Source: Streptomyces roseochromogenus subsp. oscitans DS 12.976
Lineage (GTDB): Bacteria; Actinomycetota; Actinomycetes; Streptomycetales; Streptomycetaceae
DNA length: 18,747 nt
Assembly: GCF_000497445.1 (NCBI RefSeq)
Contig: NZ_CM002285.1
Span: 8,661,956 to 8,680,702, forward strand
Reading direction: 5' to 3'
The translations under genes and the position numbers were made by a program. Each line of letters starts with the position of its first letter. Positions within the stretch are counted from its first letter, which is position 1. The notes under the pieces were generated by a model that saw nothing but the letters and a program-made list of their open reading frames with translations, had not been told where the DNA came from and made no database searches. This document shows positions 9,011 to 15,762 of this stretch, in pieces.

Positions 9011-9589
9011 CGAACGGCGGTGCAGACACCACCCCGTGGCGATCATTCCGGTGCTCAGCAGCGCGGCGCCGGTGCCCAGCGTCAGCGGCCCGTGGTCGCG
9101 GGCGGCGCCGCCCAGGCCGCCCAGCACCCCACGGGAGGGCGCCGCCGAGGACGTCGACGAGATCGTGGGCGCCGAGGAGGCCTGGCCCGAGGACGCGTGC
9201 CCCGAGGACGTCTGTTCCGAAGACGTGTGCCCCGCGGGCGTGACGTTCACCGCCTGGGCGCCCGCCGCGCTGCCGCTGGAGCAGATCACGACCACGGCGT
9301 ACGTTCCCGGGCTCACCCCTGTCCAGGCCGCGGACTGGCTGACGGACGTGCCCGCCAGGGCCGACTGCCGGCCCTGTGCGAAGTTCGCCTGCCGGCTGGT
9401 GAGCAGGGCCGCTCTGCCCCAGCTGCCGTTGATCCGGATGCACGCGCTCGTGACCACCGAGACGGTGGACCCGGAGGTGCTGACGGAGATGCCCGAGGCC
9501 GCGGCGGACGGCCCGGCGAGGGAGGTCGGCAGCGCAGCGGCGGCCGCAAGGGCCAGACCGGAGCGGACGAGGAGTCGCGAGGTGTGCAT
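8993..9589 (-). CDS. Exported Ser-rich protein with C-terminal membrane anchor
   Basis: The 198-residue protein has a Sec signal peptide (MHTSRLLVRSGLALAAAAA, cleavage near GPSAAA at about 28-32). An extracellular domain of about 100 residues follows, with two cysteines (TSACIRI, VVICSSG) and a GVSPGTYAVVV strand. Next come a Ser/Thr-rich stalk with repeated TSS/ASSGQ units, a hydrophobic segment (LGTGAALLSTGMIATGWCL) and a short basic tail (HRRSKPYRL). This type I topology suggests an envelope-anchored surface protein. No LPXTG sortase motif is visible, so anchoring would be by the transmembrane helix. The start is ATG 9589, with GGAGG eight bases upstream; 9676 would add 29 residues that bury the signal peptide. 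Function is unknown. Confidence 0.82.
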   Translation of the reverse strand: MHTSRLLVRSGLALAAAAALPTSLAGPSAAASGISVSTSGSTVSVVTSACIRINGSWGRAALLTSRQANFAQGRQSALAGTSVSQSAAWTGVSPGTYAVVVICSSGSAAGAQAVNVTPAGHTSSEQTSSGHASSGQASSAPTISSTSSAAPSRGVLGGLGGAARDHGPLTLGTGAALLSTGMIATGWCLHRRSKPYRL

Positions 9590-9679
9590 GGGCTGGCCTC
9601 CGGCGGCACGGTCGGCGGTACGTCCCATGCGCCGCCGGGGGTCGGGAAACGTCCGTGCTGCCTGGGCAGCAGCCAACGT

Positions 9680-9716
9680 GGCCGGGGGTGGGCCCGCACC
9701 CGGGAGACACCCGGCC
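9680..9716 (-). terminator. Hairpin after the FN3 lipoprotein gene
   Basis: GGCCGGGGGTG (9680-9690) pairs with CACCCGGCC (9708-9716) with one or two bulged G. It lies just beyond the stop of the minus-strand FN3 gene and before the start of the next minus-strand gene. It could act as a terminator, but there is no clear T-tract. Confidence 0.35.
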
Positions 9717-9770
9717 AGGTGACGATTTCCTTCGACCGGCGCAGGGCGGAACGCCGTCGGGTTGCGCCCG

Positions 9771-10742
9771 TCAGCCGCCTGTGGTCACCGTCCGCTCCGC
9801 CGACCAGCCGCCCCAGGTGCCGTCGGGCAGCCGGGCCCGCAGCCGCACCCGGTGTTTCTCTCCCGCGCTCCGGCCGACGTAGAAGCTGTAGCTCGCCCGG
9901 CCGGGCGGGGGCGTGCCGCCCCAGACCAGTGAGGTGGCCGAGGTGCCGTCCAGCTGGATCCCGTACTCGGTGATCACTCCGTCCACCTGCGGCGGGTCCC
10001 AGGACAGGTCGATGTAGCAGGCCCCGTCGGCCCGGTGGGTCCGCGCGGTGAACCCCGTGGGCGCGGTGCTGCGGCCGTCGTCGCTGCCCGGGGTGGTGAG
10101 GCGGACCGGGGCGCTCGCGGGGGAGAGGTTGCCGGCGGCGTCGCGGGCCCGCACCGTGAAGACGTAGCCGGTGCCCGGGCGCAGCCCGGTGACCACGGTC
10201 GCGGTCTGGTTCCCGCCGACGCTGTGGATCTTCGCCCCGCCCTGGTACACGTCGTACGACACCACACCCCGGTCGTCCCGGGACGCGCCCCAGGACAGCT
10301 GGACCTCCCGGCTGCCGACGGCCCGCCCGGCGGGTGTCGACGGCCGGGTCGGTGCCGAGCGGTCCGCCGCCACCATGGCCGGTGTCCGCGCCCGCACCGC
10401 CCGGCTGGGCGGGCCGAGCCGGCCCTCGGTGTCCCGGGCTCGCACGGTGAAGGCATACATGGTCGACGGCCTGAGCCTGGTGACGTCCACCATGTGCTGC
10501 GAACCCGGCACTTCCTCGACCTTCGTGGTGCCGCGATATACCTCATAGAGACGGATACCCGGGGTGTCCGGCACCTCGTTCCACATCACATGCACGCTCG
10601 TGGCACTGCCCGCCTGCGCGGTGACCCCGGTCGGCGCACCGGGCGCCCGGCCTTCGTCGCCGTCGGCCCGGCCCCAGCCGCAGGACGCGACCAGCAACAG
10701 GGCCCCGCAGACCGGTAGGAGCGGCCAGGCAACGCGTCGCAA
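9771..10742 (-). CDS. Lipoprotein with three fibronectin type III domains
   Basis: The 323-residue product starts with a lipoprotein signal: RR, a hydrophobic core and the lipobox LVASC at about 17-21, so Cys21 would be lipid-modified and the protein held on the outer face of the membrane. Three FN3 domains follow (about 36-118, 130-218 and 225-320). Repeated marks are YEVYRG or YDVYQG and TRLRPSTMYAFTVRARD or TGLRPGTGYVFTVRARD. The third domain is more diverged. In actinobacterial extracellular proteins FN3 domains usually act as spacers or accessory modules beside carbohydrate-active enzymes; no catalytic domain is present. The start is TTG at 10742, preceded by GGGGAGG. No better in-frame start is visible, and the lipobox is correctly placed from it. 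The GH75 chitosanase is the divergent neighbour. Confidence 0.87.
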   Translation of the reverse strand: MRRVAWPLLPVCGALLLVASCGWGRADGDEGRAPGAPTGVTAQAGSATSVHVMWNEVPDTPGIRLYEVYRGTTKVEEVPGSQHMVDVTRLRPSTMYAFTVRARDTEGRLGPPSRAVRARTPAMVAADRSAPTRPSTPAGRAVGSREVQLSWGASRDDRGVVSYDVYQGGAKIHSVGGNQTATVVTGLRPGTGYVFTVRARDAAGNLSPASAPVRLTTPGSDDGRSTAPTGFTARTHRADGACYIDLSWDPPQVDGVITEYGIQLDGTSATSLVWGGTPPPGRASYSFYVGRSAGEKHRVRLRARLPDGTWGGWSAERTVTTGG

Positions 10743-11008
10743 GGCTCCGCCTCCCCGGGGACGGTGGCATAGGCATCACGTAAAAGTCCGGACCAATATG
10801 GCGCGGTGGGTGCGGCGTCGGCAAGAGGGCCGCGTGGGTCCCCGGTTGACGGTCCGCGTCCTTGGCCGGTGCGAGGCCTCATGGTGGTGACCATCTCCGG
10901 ACGTTACGTATGCTGAGGCTCCCTACGGCTGAACTACCCGAGAAAACAGGGCAGTTCATGCCTGTGGCGCGGACACGCTGTCGTCGCCGATCCCGCGCCG
11001 GCGCGGGC

Positions 11009-11050
11009 GGCCGGGGGATCCGGACCGGCTTCGGCCCGGATCCCCCGGCC
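11009..11050. terminator. Large perfect hairpin upstream of the chitosanase gene
   Basis: GGCCGGGGGATCCGG (11009-11023) and CCGGATCCCCCGGCC (11036-11050) form a perfect 15-bp GC-rich stem with a 12-base loop. No coding region ends beside it, and no U-run follows on either strand. It may be a terminator insulating the region, part of a non-coding transcript or a protein site. Structure is certain, role is not. Confidence 0.5.
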
Positions 11051-11200
11051 CCTGTTGTCGCTGTGCTGCCACTGCTCCCACTTCATCTGCTAATAGAATT
11101 AGTCTTGTTGTCCCTCACGGGGTGTCAGAAGCGTGCTCCATCCGGCCTCTTCGGAGCGGCCCGGACGCCCGATGGCGCCGATGCGCACCAGAGTGGGCGG

Positions 11201-11228
11201 GATGTCCGCCCCGCAGGGGCCGGACATC
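11201..11228 (+). promoter_or_regulatory. Leader hairpin before the chitosanase ribosome-binding site
   Basis: GATGTCCGCCCC (11201-11212) pairs with GGGG-C-CGGACATC (11216-11228), leaving a GCA loop and one bulged C: 12 base pairs in all. It ends about 16 bases before the GAGAGG Shine-Dalgarno (11244-11250), inside the expected mRNA leader. It could influence translation or mRNA stability. I see no match to a known riboswitch class. Confidence 0.5.
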
Positions 11229-11259
11229 GCGTCCTGTCCCCGACGAGAGGCCCTTTGTC

Positions 11260-11961
11260 GTGCGTGTCCCCGCCCTGACGCTGGCCGCGGCCGGTGCCAC
11301 CCTGCTCGCCCCGGCCGCGCTGCCCGTCCCGGCCGCCGCCGCTCATCCCCGGGACCGGCCCGCGGCCCGCAGCGAAGGCGGCGTCGCCGCCGCCGACTTG
11401 CTGGCCCGGCTGAGCGATTGCCAGGAGATCTCCCACGGCCGGTACAGCACCGACGAGGGCAGCCCCGCGAACGTACCCGTCTGCGGAACCCAGGACGCCG
11501 TCTTCTGGAAGGCCGACCTGGACATCGACTGCGACGGACAGCCCGGCGCCCGCTGCAACCCCAGTACCGACCCGCAGTTCGCCCCGACGACCGCCTACCA
11601 GCAGTCCGACGGCCGCTATCTGAACGCCGAGACCCTGCCCTACATCGTCGTCCCGGCCCCGAGCCCCATCTGGAACCCCGAAGCGGACGGCGTGCGGGGC
11701 GGATCCGTGGCCGCCGTCGTCTACCGGGACCAGGTGCAGTACGCCGTGGTCGGCGACACCGGCCCCGGCGACGTCATCGGCGAGGCCTCGTACGCCACCG
11801 CCCAGGGCCTCGGCCTGCGGCCCGACCCGAACGGCGGCGGAGCGCCCTCCGATGTCACCTACATCGTCTTCAAGAACTCCCGCGTGGACCCCATCGAGGA
11901 CCACCCGGCGGCGGTGGCCGAAGGGGAGCGGCTGGCCAGGGCGTTCGTCGCGCGGCAATGA
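11260..11961 (+). CDS. Secreted glycoside hydrolase family 75 chitosanase
   Basis: The 233-residue product has a Sec signal peptide (RVPALTLAAAGATLL, Ala-rich cleavage region near 24-28) and one catalytic domain. The GH75 signature is clear: YAVVGDTGPG followed by IGEASY, with Asp166 and Glu175 spaced like the catalytic Asp/Glu pair of fungal GH75 chitosanases. Upstream motifs include VFWKADLDIDCDGQPGARCN and TLPYIVVP. GH75 enzymes cleave beta-1,4 bonds of chitosan outside the cell. Four cysteines (54, 75, 91, 99) may form disulfides. The start is GTG 11260, with GAGAGG nine bases upstream; the longer frame from 11122 would put 46 arginine-rich residues before the signal peptide. Its stop lies 20 bp from the convergent dhaM. 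Confidence 0.92.
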   Translation: MRVPALTLAAAGATLLAPAALPVPAAAAHPRDRPAARSEGGVAAADLLARLSDCQEISHGRYSTDEGSPANVPVCGTQDAVFWKADLDIDCDGQPGARCNPSTDPQFAPTTAYQQSDGRYLNAETLPYIVVPAPSPIWNPEADGVRGGSVAAVVYRDQVQYAVVGDTGPGDVIGEASYATAQGLGLRPDPNGGGAPSDVTYIVFKNSRVDPIEDHPAAVAEGERLARAFVARQ

Positions 11962-11981
11962 CCAGCAGGACCCCGTGGCCG

Positions 11982-12389
11982 TCACACCTTGCGGTAGCCG
12001 TACGCCTCCGTCGCCGCTGCCTCGACCGCGTCCAGGTCGGCACCGGTGGCGGCGGTGACCACCGCGGCCACCGCGCCCTCCAGGAACGGCGCGTCCACCA
12101 GCCGTGTGCCGTCCGGCAGTTCGTCGCCCTCGGCGAGCAGCGCCTTCACGGTGAGCACGGCACTGCCGAGGTCGGTGAGCACCGCGACGCCGACGCCCCG
12201 GTCCACCGCGGCCGCAGCCGCGGAGATCAGCTCGGCGCTGGTGCCGAGCCCGCCGCCCTCGGTGCCTCCCGCCGGGGCCACGGGCACCGCCGGGGCCCCG
12301 CCCGCCAGCCCCTTCGCCAGCTCGGCGACCGAAGCGGCCACCTCCGCGCTGTGCGACACCAGTACGATCCCGACCAGCTTCTCGCTCAC
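11982..12389 (-). CDS. dhaM: PTS-dependent dihydroxyacetone kinase, phosphotransferase subunit DhaM
   Basis: A 135-residue protein with the EIIA-mannose-type fold of DhaM. His13 in the N-terminal IVLVSHS is the phosphate-accepting histidine, and GVAVLTDLGSAVLTVKALL is typical of the family. DhaM takes phosphate from HPr and passes it to ADP tightly bound in DhaL. This version has only the EIIA domain, whereas E. coli DhaM carries extra HPr-like and EI-like domains, so it must depend on separate general PTS proteins. It is last in dhaK-dhaL-dhaM. The GTG start at 12389 is two bases after the dhaL stop, and its GGAGGG lies inside the end of dhaL, which suggests translational coupling. Confidence 0.92.
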   Translation of the reverse strand: MSEKLVGIVLVSHSAEVAASVAELAKGLAGGAPAVPVAPAGGTEGGGLGTSAELISAAAAAVDRGVGVAVLTDLGSAVLTVKALLAEGDELPDGTRLVDAPFLEGAVAAVVTAATGADLDAVEAAATEAYGYRKV

Positions 12390-12391
12390 CG

Positions 12392-12991
12392 TCAGCCCTC
12401 CGCCGCTTCTTCGAGCGCGGCGATCAGCAGCGCCGACGAAGTCGCCCCGGGGTCCTGGTGGCCGATGCTGCGCGCGCCGAGATAACTCGCCCGTCCCTTG
12501 CGGGCCTGCAGCGGGATGGTGGCCACCGCGCCCTCCTCGGCGGCGGCCCGCGCGGCGGCGAAGCCGTCGGCGAGCGCGTCCACGGCCGGCACCAGAGCGT
12601 CGATCATGGTCTTGTCGCCGGGGGCCGCCCCGCCGAGCGCCATCACCCCGTCCACGCCCGAGCGCAGCGCCTCGGCCAGCTGATCCGCACCGACCTCGGG
12701 GGCATCGCCGAGTGCCTTGCCGGTCCGGCGCAGCAGCGTGCCGTACAACGGCCCGGACGCGCCGCCGACGGTCGAGATGAGCTGCCGGCCGGCGAGGGTC
12801 AGCACGGCGCCCGGGGTGCCCGGCGCCTCCTTCTCCAGGGCCGCCGTCACGGCCCTGAAGCCGCGCTGCAGATTGCTGCCGTGATCGGCGTCCCCGATGG
12901 GCGAGTCGAGGGCGGTCAGGTGCTCCGCCTCACGGTCGACGGACGCGGCGGTCGCCGCCATCCAACGGCGGAAGAAGTCGGCGTCGAGCAC
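12392..12991 (-). CDS. dhaL: Dihydroxyacetone kinase ADP-binding subunit DhaL
   Basis: The 199-residue DhaL subunit holds ADP and Mg as a fixed cofactor, is rephosphorylated by DhaM, and transfers phosphate to dihydroxyacetone bound on DhaK. The metal-binding aspartates are in LDSPIGDADHGSN: Asp29, Asp34 and Asp36. Other family marks are TVGGASGPLYGTLL, GAAPGDKTMIDALVPA and a C-terminal RKGRASYLGARSIGHQDPGA. Length is normal. The start is GTG 12991, preceded by AAGGAG at good spacing. It follows dhaK after 63 bp and abuts dhaM, forming one operon read leftward. Confidence 0.95.
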   Translation of the reverse strand: MLDADFFRRWMAATAASVDREAEHLTALDSPIGDADHGSNLQRGFRAVTAALEKEAPGTPGAVLTLAGRQLISTVGGASGPLYGTLLRRTGKALGDAPEVGADQLAEALRSGVDGVMALGGAAPGDKTMIDALVPAVDALADGFAAARAAAEEGAVATIPLQARKGRASYLGARSIGHQDPGATSSALLIAALEEAAEG

Positions 12992-13054
12992 TGGATCTCC
13001 TTGCGTGACAGGGGTGTTGACCGGCGTGGTACGGGTGTCGCCTCGTGCGCCGTA

Positions 13055-14047
13055 TCACATCCCCCAGCGCAGCGCCGGGGTCTTCACCGGCGCGTCCCAC
13101 AGCCGCAGGAGTTCCTCGTCGACCTGGCAGAGCGTCACCGAGGCACCCGCCATGTCCAGCGACGTGACGTAGTTGCCGACGAGCGTGCGGGCCACGGCCA
13201 CCTCGCGCTCGCGCAACACCCGCTGCACCTCGGCGTTGAAGCCGAACAGCTCCAGCAGCGGGGTGGCGCCCATGCCGTTGACCAGCACCAGCACGGGGTT
13301 GCGCGGCGGCAAGTCCTCCAGGAGCGCGTTCACCGCGAAGTCGGCGATCTCCCCGGAGGTCATCATCGCCCGCCGCTCGCGGCCCGGCTCGCCGTGGATG
13401 CCGATGCCCAACTCCAGCTCGCCGTCCGGCAGATCGAAGGTCGGGGTGCCCTTCGCCGGCGTCGTACAGGCGCTGAGAGCCACGCCGAAGCTGCGCGAGT
13501 TCTCGTTCACCTGACGGCCGATGGCCTCGACCCGTTCCAGCGGCTGCCCCTCGGCGGCCGCGGCGCCCGCGATCTTCTCCACGAACAGGGTCGCGCCGGT
13601 GCCGCGCCGGCCCGCCGTGTAGAGGCTGTCGGTGACCGCCACGTCGTCGTTCACCAGCACCTTGGCGACCTGGATGCCCTCGTCCTCGGCCAGTTCGGCC
13701 GCCATGTCGAAGTTCAGTACGTCACCGGTGTAGTTCTTCACGACGAACAGCACCCCGGCTCCGCTGTCCACGGCGGCCGCGGCACGTGCCATCTGGTCCG
13801 GCACCGGTGAGGTGAACACCTCGCCGGGACACGCGGCGGAGAGCATGCCCGGGCCGACGAACCCGCCGTGCAGCGGCTCGTGCCCCGACCCGCCGCCGGA
13901 CACCAGCGCGACCTGCCCGGCCACCGGAGCGTCCCGGCGGACGATCACCCGGTTCTCCACGTCCACGGTCAGGTCGGGATACGCGGCCGCCATCCCGCGC
14001 AGCGCGTCCGCCACAACGGTCTCGGGCACGTTGATGAGCATCTTCAT
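13055..14047 (-). CDS. dhaK: Dihydroxyacetone kinase substrate-binding subunit DhaK
   Basis: The 330-residue DhaK binds dihydroxyacetone covalently as a hemiaminal on a histidine. That residue is visible in GIGIHGEPG as His218, the same number as in E. coli DhaK. The glycine-rich SGGGSGHEPLHGGFVG and VKNYTGDVLNFDMA are family hallmarks, and QVNENSRSFGVALSACTTP is also characteristic. With DhaL and DhaM it converts dihydroxyacetone to dihydroxyacetone phosphate, feeding glycolysis. The start is ATG 14047 with AGGAG upstream. It is the first gene of dhaKLM. No DhaR, DhaQ or DhaS regulator is nearby, and the 274-bp gap to the divergent DJ-1/PfpI gene must carry the promoter. Confidence 0.96.
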   Translation of the reverse strand: MKMLINVPETVVADALRGMAAAYPDLTVDVENRVIVRRDAPVAGQVALVSGGGSGHEPLHGGFVGPGMLSAACPGEVFTSPVPDQMARAAAAVDSGAGVLFVVKNYTGDVLNFDMAAELAEDEGIQVAKVLVNDDVAVTDSLYTAGRRGTGATLFVEKIAGAAAAEGQPLERVEAIGRQVNENSRSFGVALSACTTPAKGTPTFDLPDGELELGIGIHGEPGRERRAMMTSGEIADFAVNALLEDLPPRNPVLVLVNGMGATPLLELFGFNAEVQRVLREREVAVARTLVGNYVTSLDMAGASVTLCQVDEELLRLWDAPVKTPALRWGM

Positions 14048-14321
14048 GCGTATCTCCTAGCACGCTTAGTAGGCGAGTTGGCCGGCGAGTCCCCGACCGG
14101 TGACTTCCCGGTCATCGGGTCCCCTGGGGTCGCCTCGGGCGGGTGGACGGAAGCCTCGCTCATCAGTATCGGCCTTGCGGCAGCGAAGGTCATGTGTGCC
14201 GCGGCTTCCCGTTCGCGGCGCGGGTGCGTGTACCCGGTGAAGCGGACGGTGTGGGGTACCCGGGAACAACGGGAACCGAGGACGACCAGGGAGTACGACC
14301 AGGAAGGAGAGTCGACCGATC

Positions 14322-14867
14322 ATGCGTATCGCGTTTCTGACAGCGCCCGAAGGCGTCGAACAGGTGGAGCTCACCGAGCCCTGGCAGGCGGCTCTCGCCG
14401 CCGGACACGATCCGATGCTGGTGTCGACCAAGTCCGGGAAGGTGCAGGCCTTCCACCACCTCGACAAGGCGGACACGTTCACGGTGGACCAGGTCGTCGG
14501 CGACGTGTCCGCGGACTCCTTCGGCGGCCTGGTGCTGCCGGGCGGGGTCGCCAACCCGGACTTCCTGCGGATGAACGACAAGGCTGTCGCGTTCGTGAAG
14601 GGCTTCTTCGACTCGGGGCGGCCGGTCGCCGCGATCTGTCACGCGCCCTGGACGCTGGTCGAGGCCGACGCGGTCCGGGGCCGGACGCTGACCTCGTGGC
14701 CGAGCCTGCGGACCGACATCCGCAACGCGGGCGGCACCTGGGTCGACGAGCAGGTCACCATCTGCGACCACGGCCCCAACACGCTGGTCACCAGCCGCAA
14801 GCCGGGCGATCTGAAGGCGTTCTGCGAGGCGTACCTGGACGTGTTCGAGAAGGAGGCGGCGCGGTGA
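14322..14867 (+). CDS. DJ-1/PfpI family protein (type 1 glutamine amidotransferase-like)
   Basis: A 181-residue single-domain DJ-1/PfpI protein. The nucleophile elbow is AAICHAPW with Cys106, and the oxyanion segment LVLPGGVANPDFLR is typical of the PfpI/YhbO branch. An N-terminal Glu near residues 10-13 could be the conserved acid. Members act as glyoxalase III-type enzymes, protein or nucleotide deglycases, or general stress proteins; the activity here is inferred. The start is ATG 14322, with GGAAGGAGA about 11 bases upstream. The gene diverges from dhaKLM, whose substrate and product can generate methylglyoxal, so a role in carbonyl stress would fit. The stop overlaps a possible small ORF that leads to udgX. 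Confidence 0.88.
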   Translation: MRIAFLTAPEGVEQVELTEPWQAALAAGHDPMLVSTKSGKVQAFHHLDKADTFTVDQVVGDVSADSFGGLVLPGGVANPDFLRMNDKAVAFVKGFFDSGRPVAAICHAPWTLVEADAVRGRTLTSWPSLRTDIRNAGGTWVDEQVTICDHGPNTLVTSRKPGDLKAFCEAYLDVFEKEAAR

Positions 14868-14989
14868 CGAGCAGGGCTCCCGCTCCCAAGGACGAACAGC
14901 AGAGACGTCACGGCAAGCCCTTCGCGGGAACCGGCGTGGCCGCTCCACTTGCTCCGACGGCATTCTCCGGTGAACTCGGCAGGAGATGA
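14864..14989 (+). CDS. Possible 41-residue small protein, coupled to the DJ-1 gene
   Basis: A GTG at 14864 overlaps the TGA of the DJ-1 gene as GTGA and has a strong AAGGAGG seven bases upstream. The frame runs 41 codons to a TGA at 14987-14989, ending within the udgX ribosome-binding region. The product starts MTSRAPAPKDEQQRRHG, is basic and polar, and resembles no domain I know. Codon use is weaker than in neighbouring genes, with about a third of third positions A or T. It may be a real small protein, or only a coupling device that carries ribosomes to udgX. Confidence 0.42.
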   Translation: MTSRAPAPKDEQQRRHGKPFAGTGVAAPLAPTAFSGELGRR

Positions 14990-14994
14990 ACGCC

Positions 14995-15762
14995 ATGGCC
15001 GGGACAGGAACCGCGGTCCAAGACGGACAGCACGGCCAGGGACATGACGCGACACCCTTCCTCCCGGGCCCGCGCGCGGGCCTGCCCGGGCTGCGGAAGG
15101 CGGCCGCGCGGTGTCAGGGCTGCCCGCTGTACCGGGCGGCGACCCAGACGGTGTTCGGTGAAGGCGACCCGGACGCACGCGTCCTGCTCCTCGGCGAGCA
15201 GCCCGGGGACCAGGAGGACCGGCAGGGCAGACCGTTCGTCGGCCCCGCGGGCAAGGTGCTGAGGCGAGCCCTCGCGGACGCGGGCATCGATCCGGAACGG
15301 GTCTATGTCACCAACGTGGTCAAGCACTTCAAGTTCACGATTGCCGAAGGCCGTAAACGCCGTATCCACAAGGCTCCGACCCTGCGCGAGATGACGGCCT
15401 GCCGGCCCTGGCTGGAGGCCGAACTGCGGGTCGTGTCACCCGAGGTGATCGTCGCGCTCGGCGGGACGGCGGGCAAGGCTCTGCTCGGCCCGGGCTTCCG
15501 GGTGACGGAGCAGCGCGGCGCCCTGCTGCCTTGGCCCGGCCTCGACGAGACCGGCGACGCGGCCGGGACGGGCGGGGCCGACAAGGCCATCAGCGGGCTG
15601 GTGGCCACCATCCACCCGTCCGCCGTCCTGCGCGCCGACGACCGTACGGCGGTCTACGACGGCCTGGTCGCCGATCTGCGTCTCGTGGCGGACGTCCTCG
15701 CGGACGGCGCGGACGGCGATCGACGCGCCCGGGGAGCCGAGGGCCGGACACCATCCAGATGA
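14995..15762 (+). CDS. udgX: UdgX-type uracil-DNA glycosylase
   Basis: The 255-residue product matches UdgX, an actinobacterial uracil-DNA glycosylase that excises uracil and stays covalently linked to the site through a histidine. The diagnostic KRRIH loop is present (121-125), with His125 as the crosslinking residue. The active-site motif GEQPGDQED (67-75) and the downstream HPSAVLR are visible. Cys40 and Cys43 in RCQGCPLY and Cys136 in TACRPWL are likely Fe-S ligands. Where family 4 enzymes have another Cys, this protein has NVVKHFKF. The last 30 or so residues are a charged tail. ATG 14995 has AGGAG nine bases upstream; ATG 14986 is too close to that site. It probably shares a transcript with the DJ-1 gene. 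Confidence 0.93.
   Translation: MAGTGTAVQDGQHGQGHDATPFLPGPRAGLPGLRKAAARCQGCPLYRAATQTVFGEGDPDARVLLLGEQPGDQEDRQGRPFVGPAGKVLRRALADAGIDPERVYVTNVVKHFKFTIAEGRKRRIHKAPTLREMTACRPWLEAELRVVSPEVIVALGGTAGKALLGPGFRVTEQRGALLPWPGLDETGDAAGTGGADKAISGLVATIHPSAVLRADDRTAVYDGLVADLRLVADVLADGADGDRRARGAEGRTPSR

Larger units (their letters stand above)
10743..11259. other. Long intergenic region upstream of the chitosanase gene
   Basis: These 517 bp separate the divergent FN3 lipoprotein and GH75 genes. Frames here have poor codon composition and I call no gene. The region holds a large perfect hairpin (11009-11050), an AT-rich patch with the inverted repeat CTAAT-AGA-ATTAG (11090-11102) that includes a -10-like TAGAAT at 11094-11099, and a second hairpin just before the chitosanase ribosome-binding site (11201-11228). 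If transcription starts near 11106, the chitosanase mRNA leader would be about 150 nt. Confidence 0.6.

Noticed and set aside
11106..11259. ydaO/cyclic-di-AMP riboswitch before the secreted hydrolase
   Set aside because: Such riboswitches precede some Streptomyces wall hydrolases, but I see none of the conserved blocks; only a simple hairpin is present.
10862..11278. Plus-strand frame with a lipobox-like LLSLTGC segment
   Set aside because: The rest is low-complexity, it runs through the perfect hairpin and the chitosanase start, and codon use is poor. The lipobox match is probably chance.
12458..13810. 450-codon plus-strand frame across dhaL and dhaK
   Set aside because: It crosses two well-identified genes and their intergenic gap, with no family-like motif.
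14254..14259. Sigma-B-like -10 GGGTAC upstream of the DJ-1 gene
   Set aside because: No suitable -35 at the expected 14-16 bp spacing, so it is not reported as a promoter.
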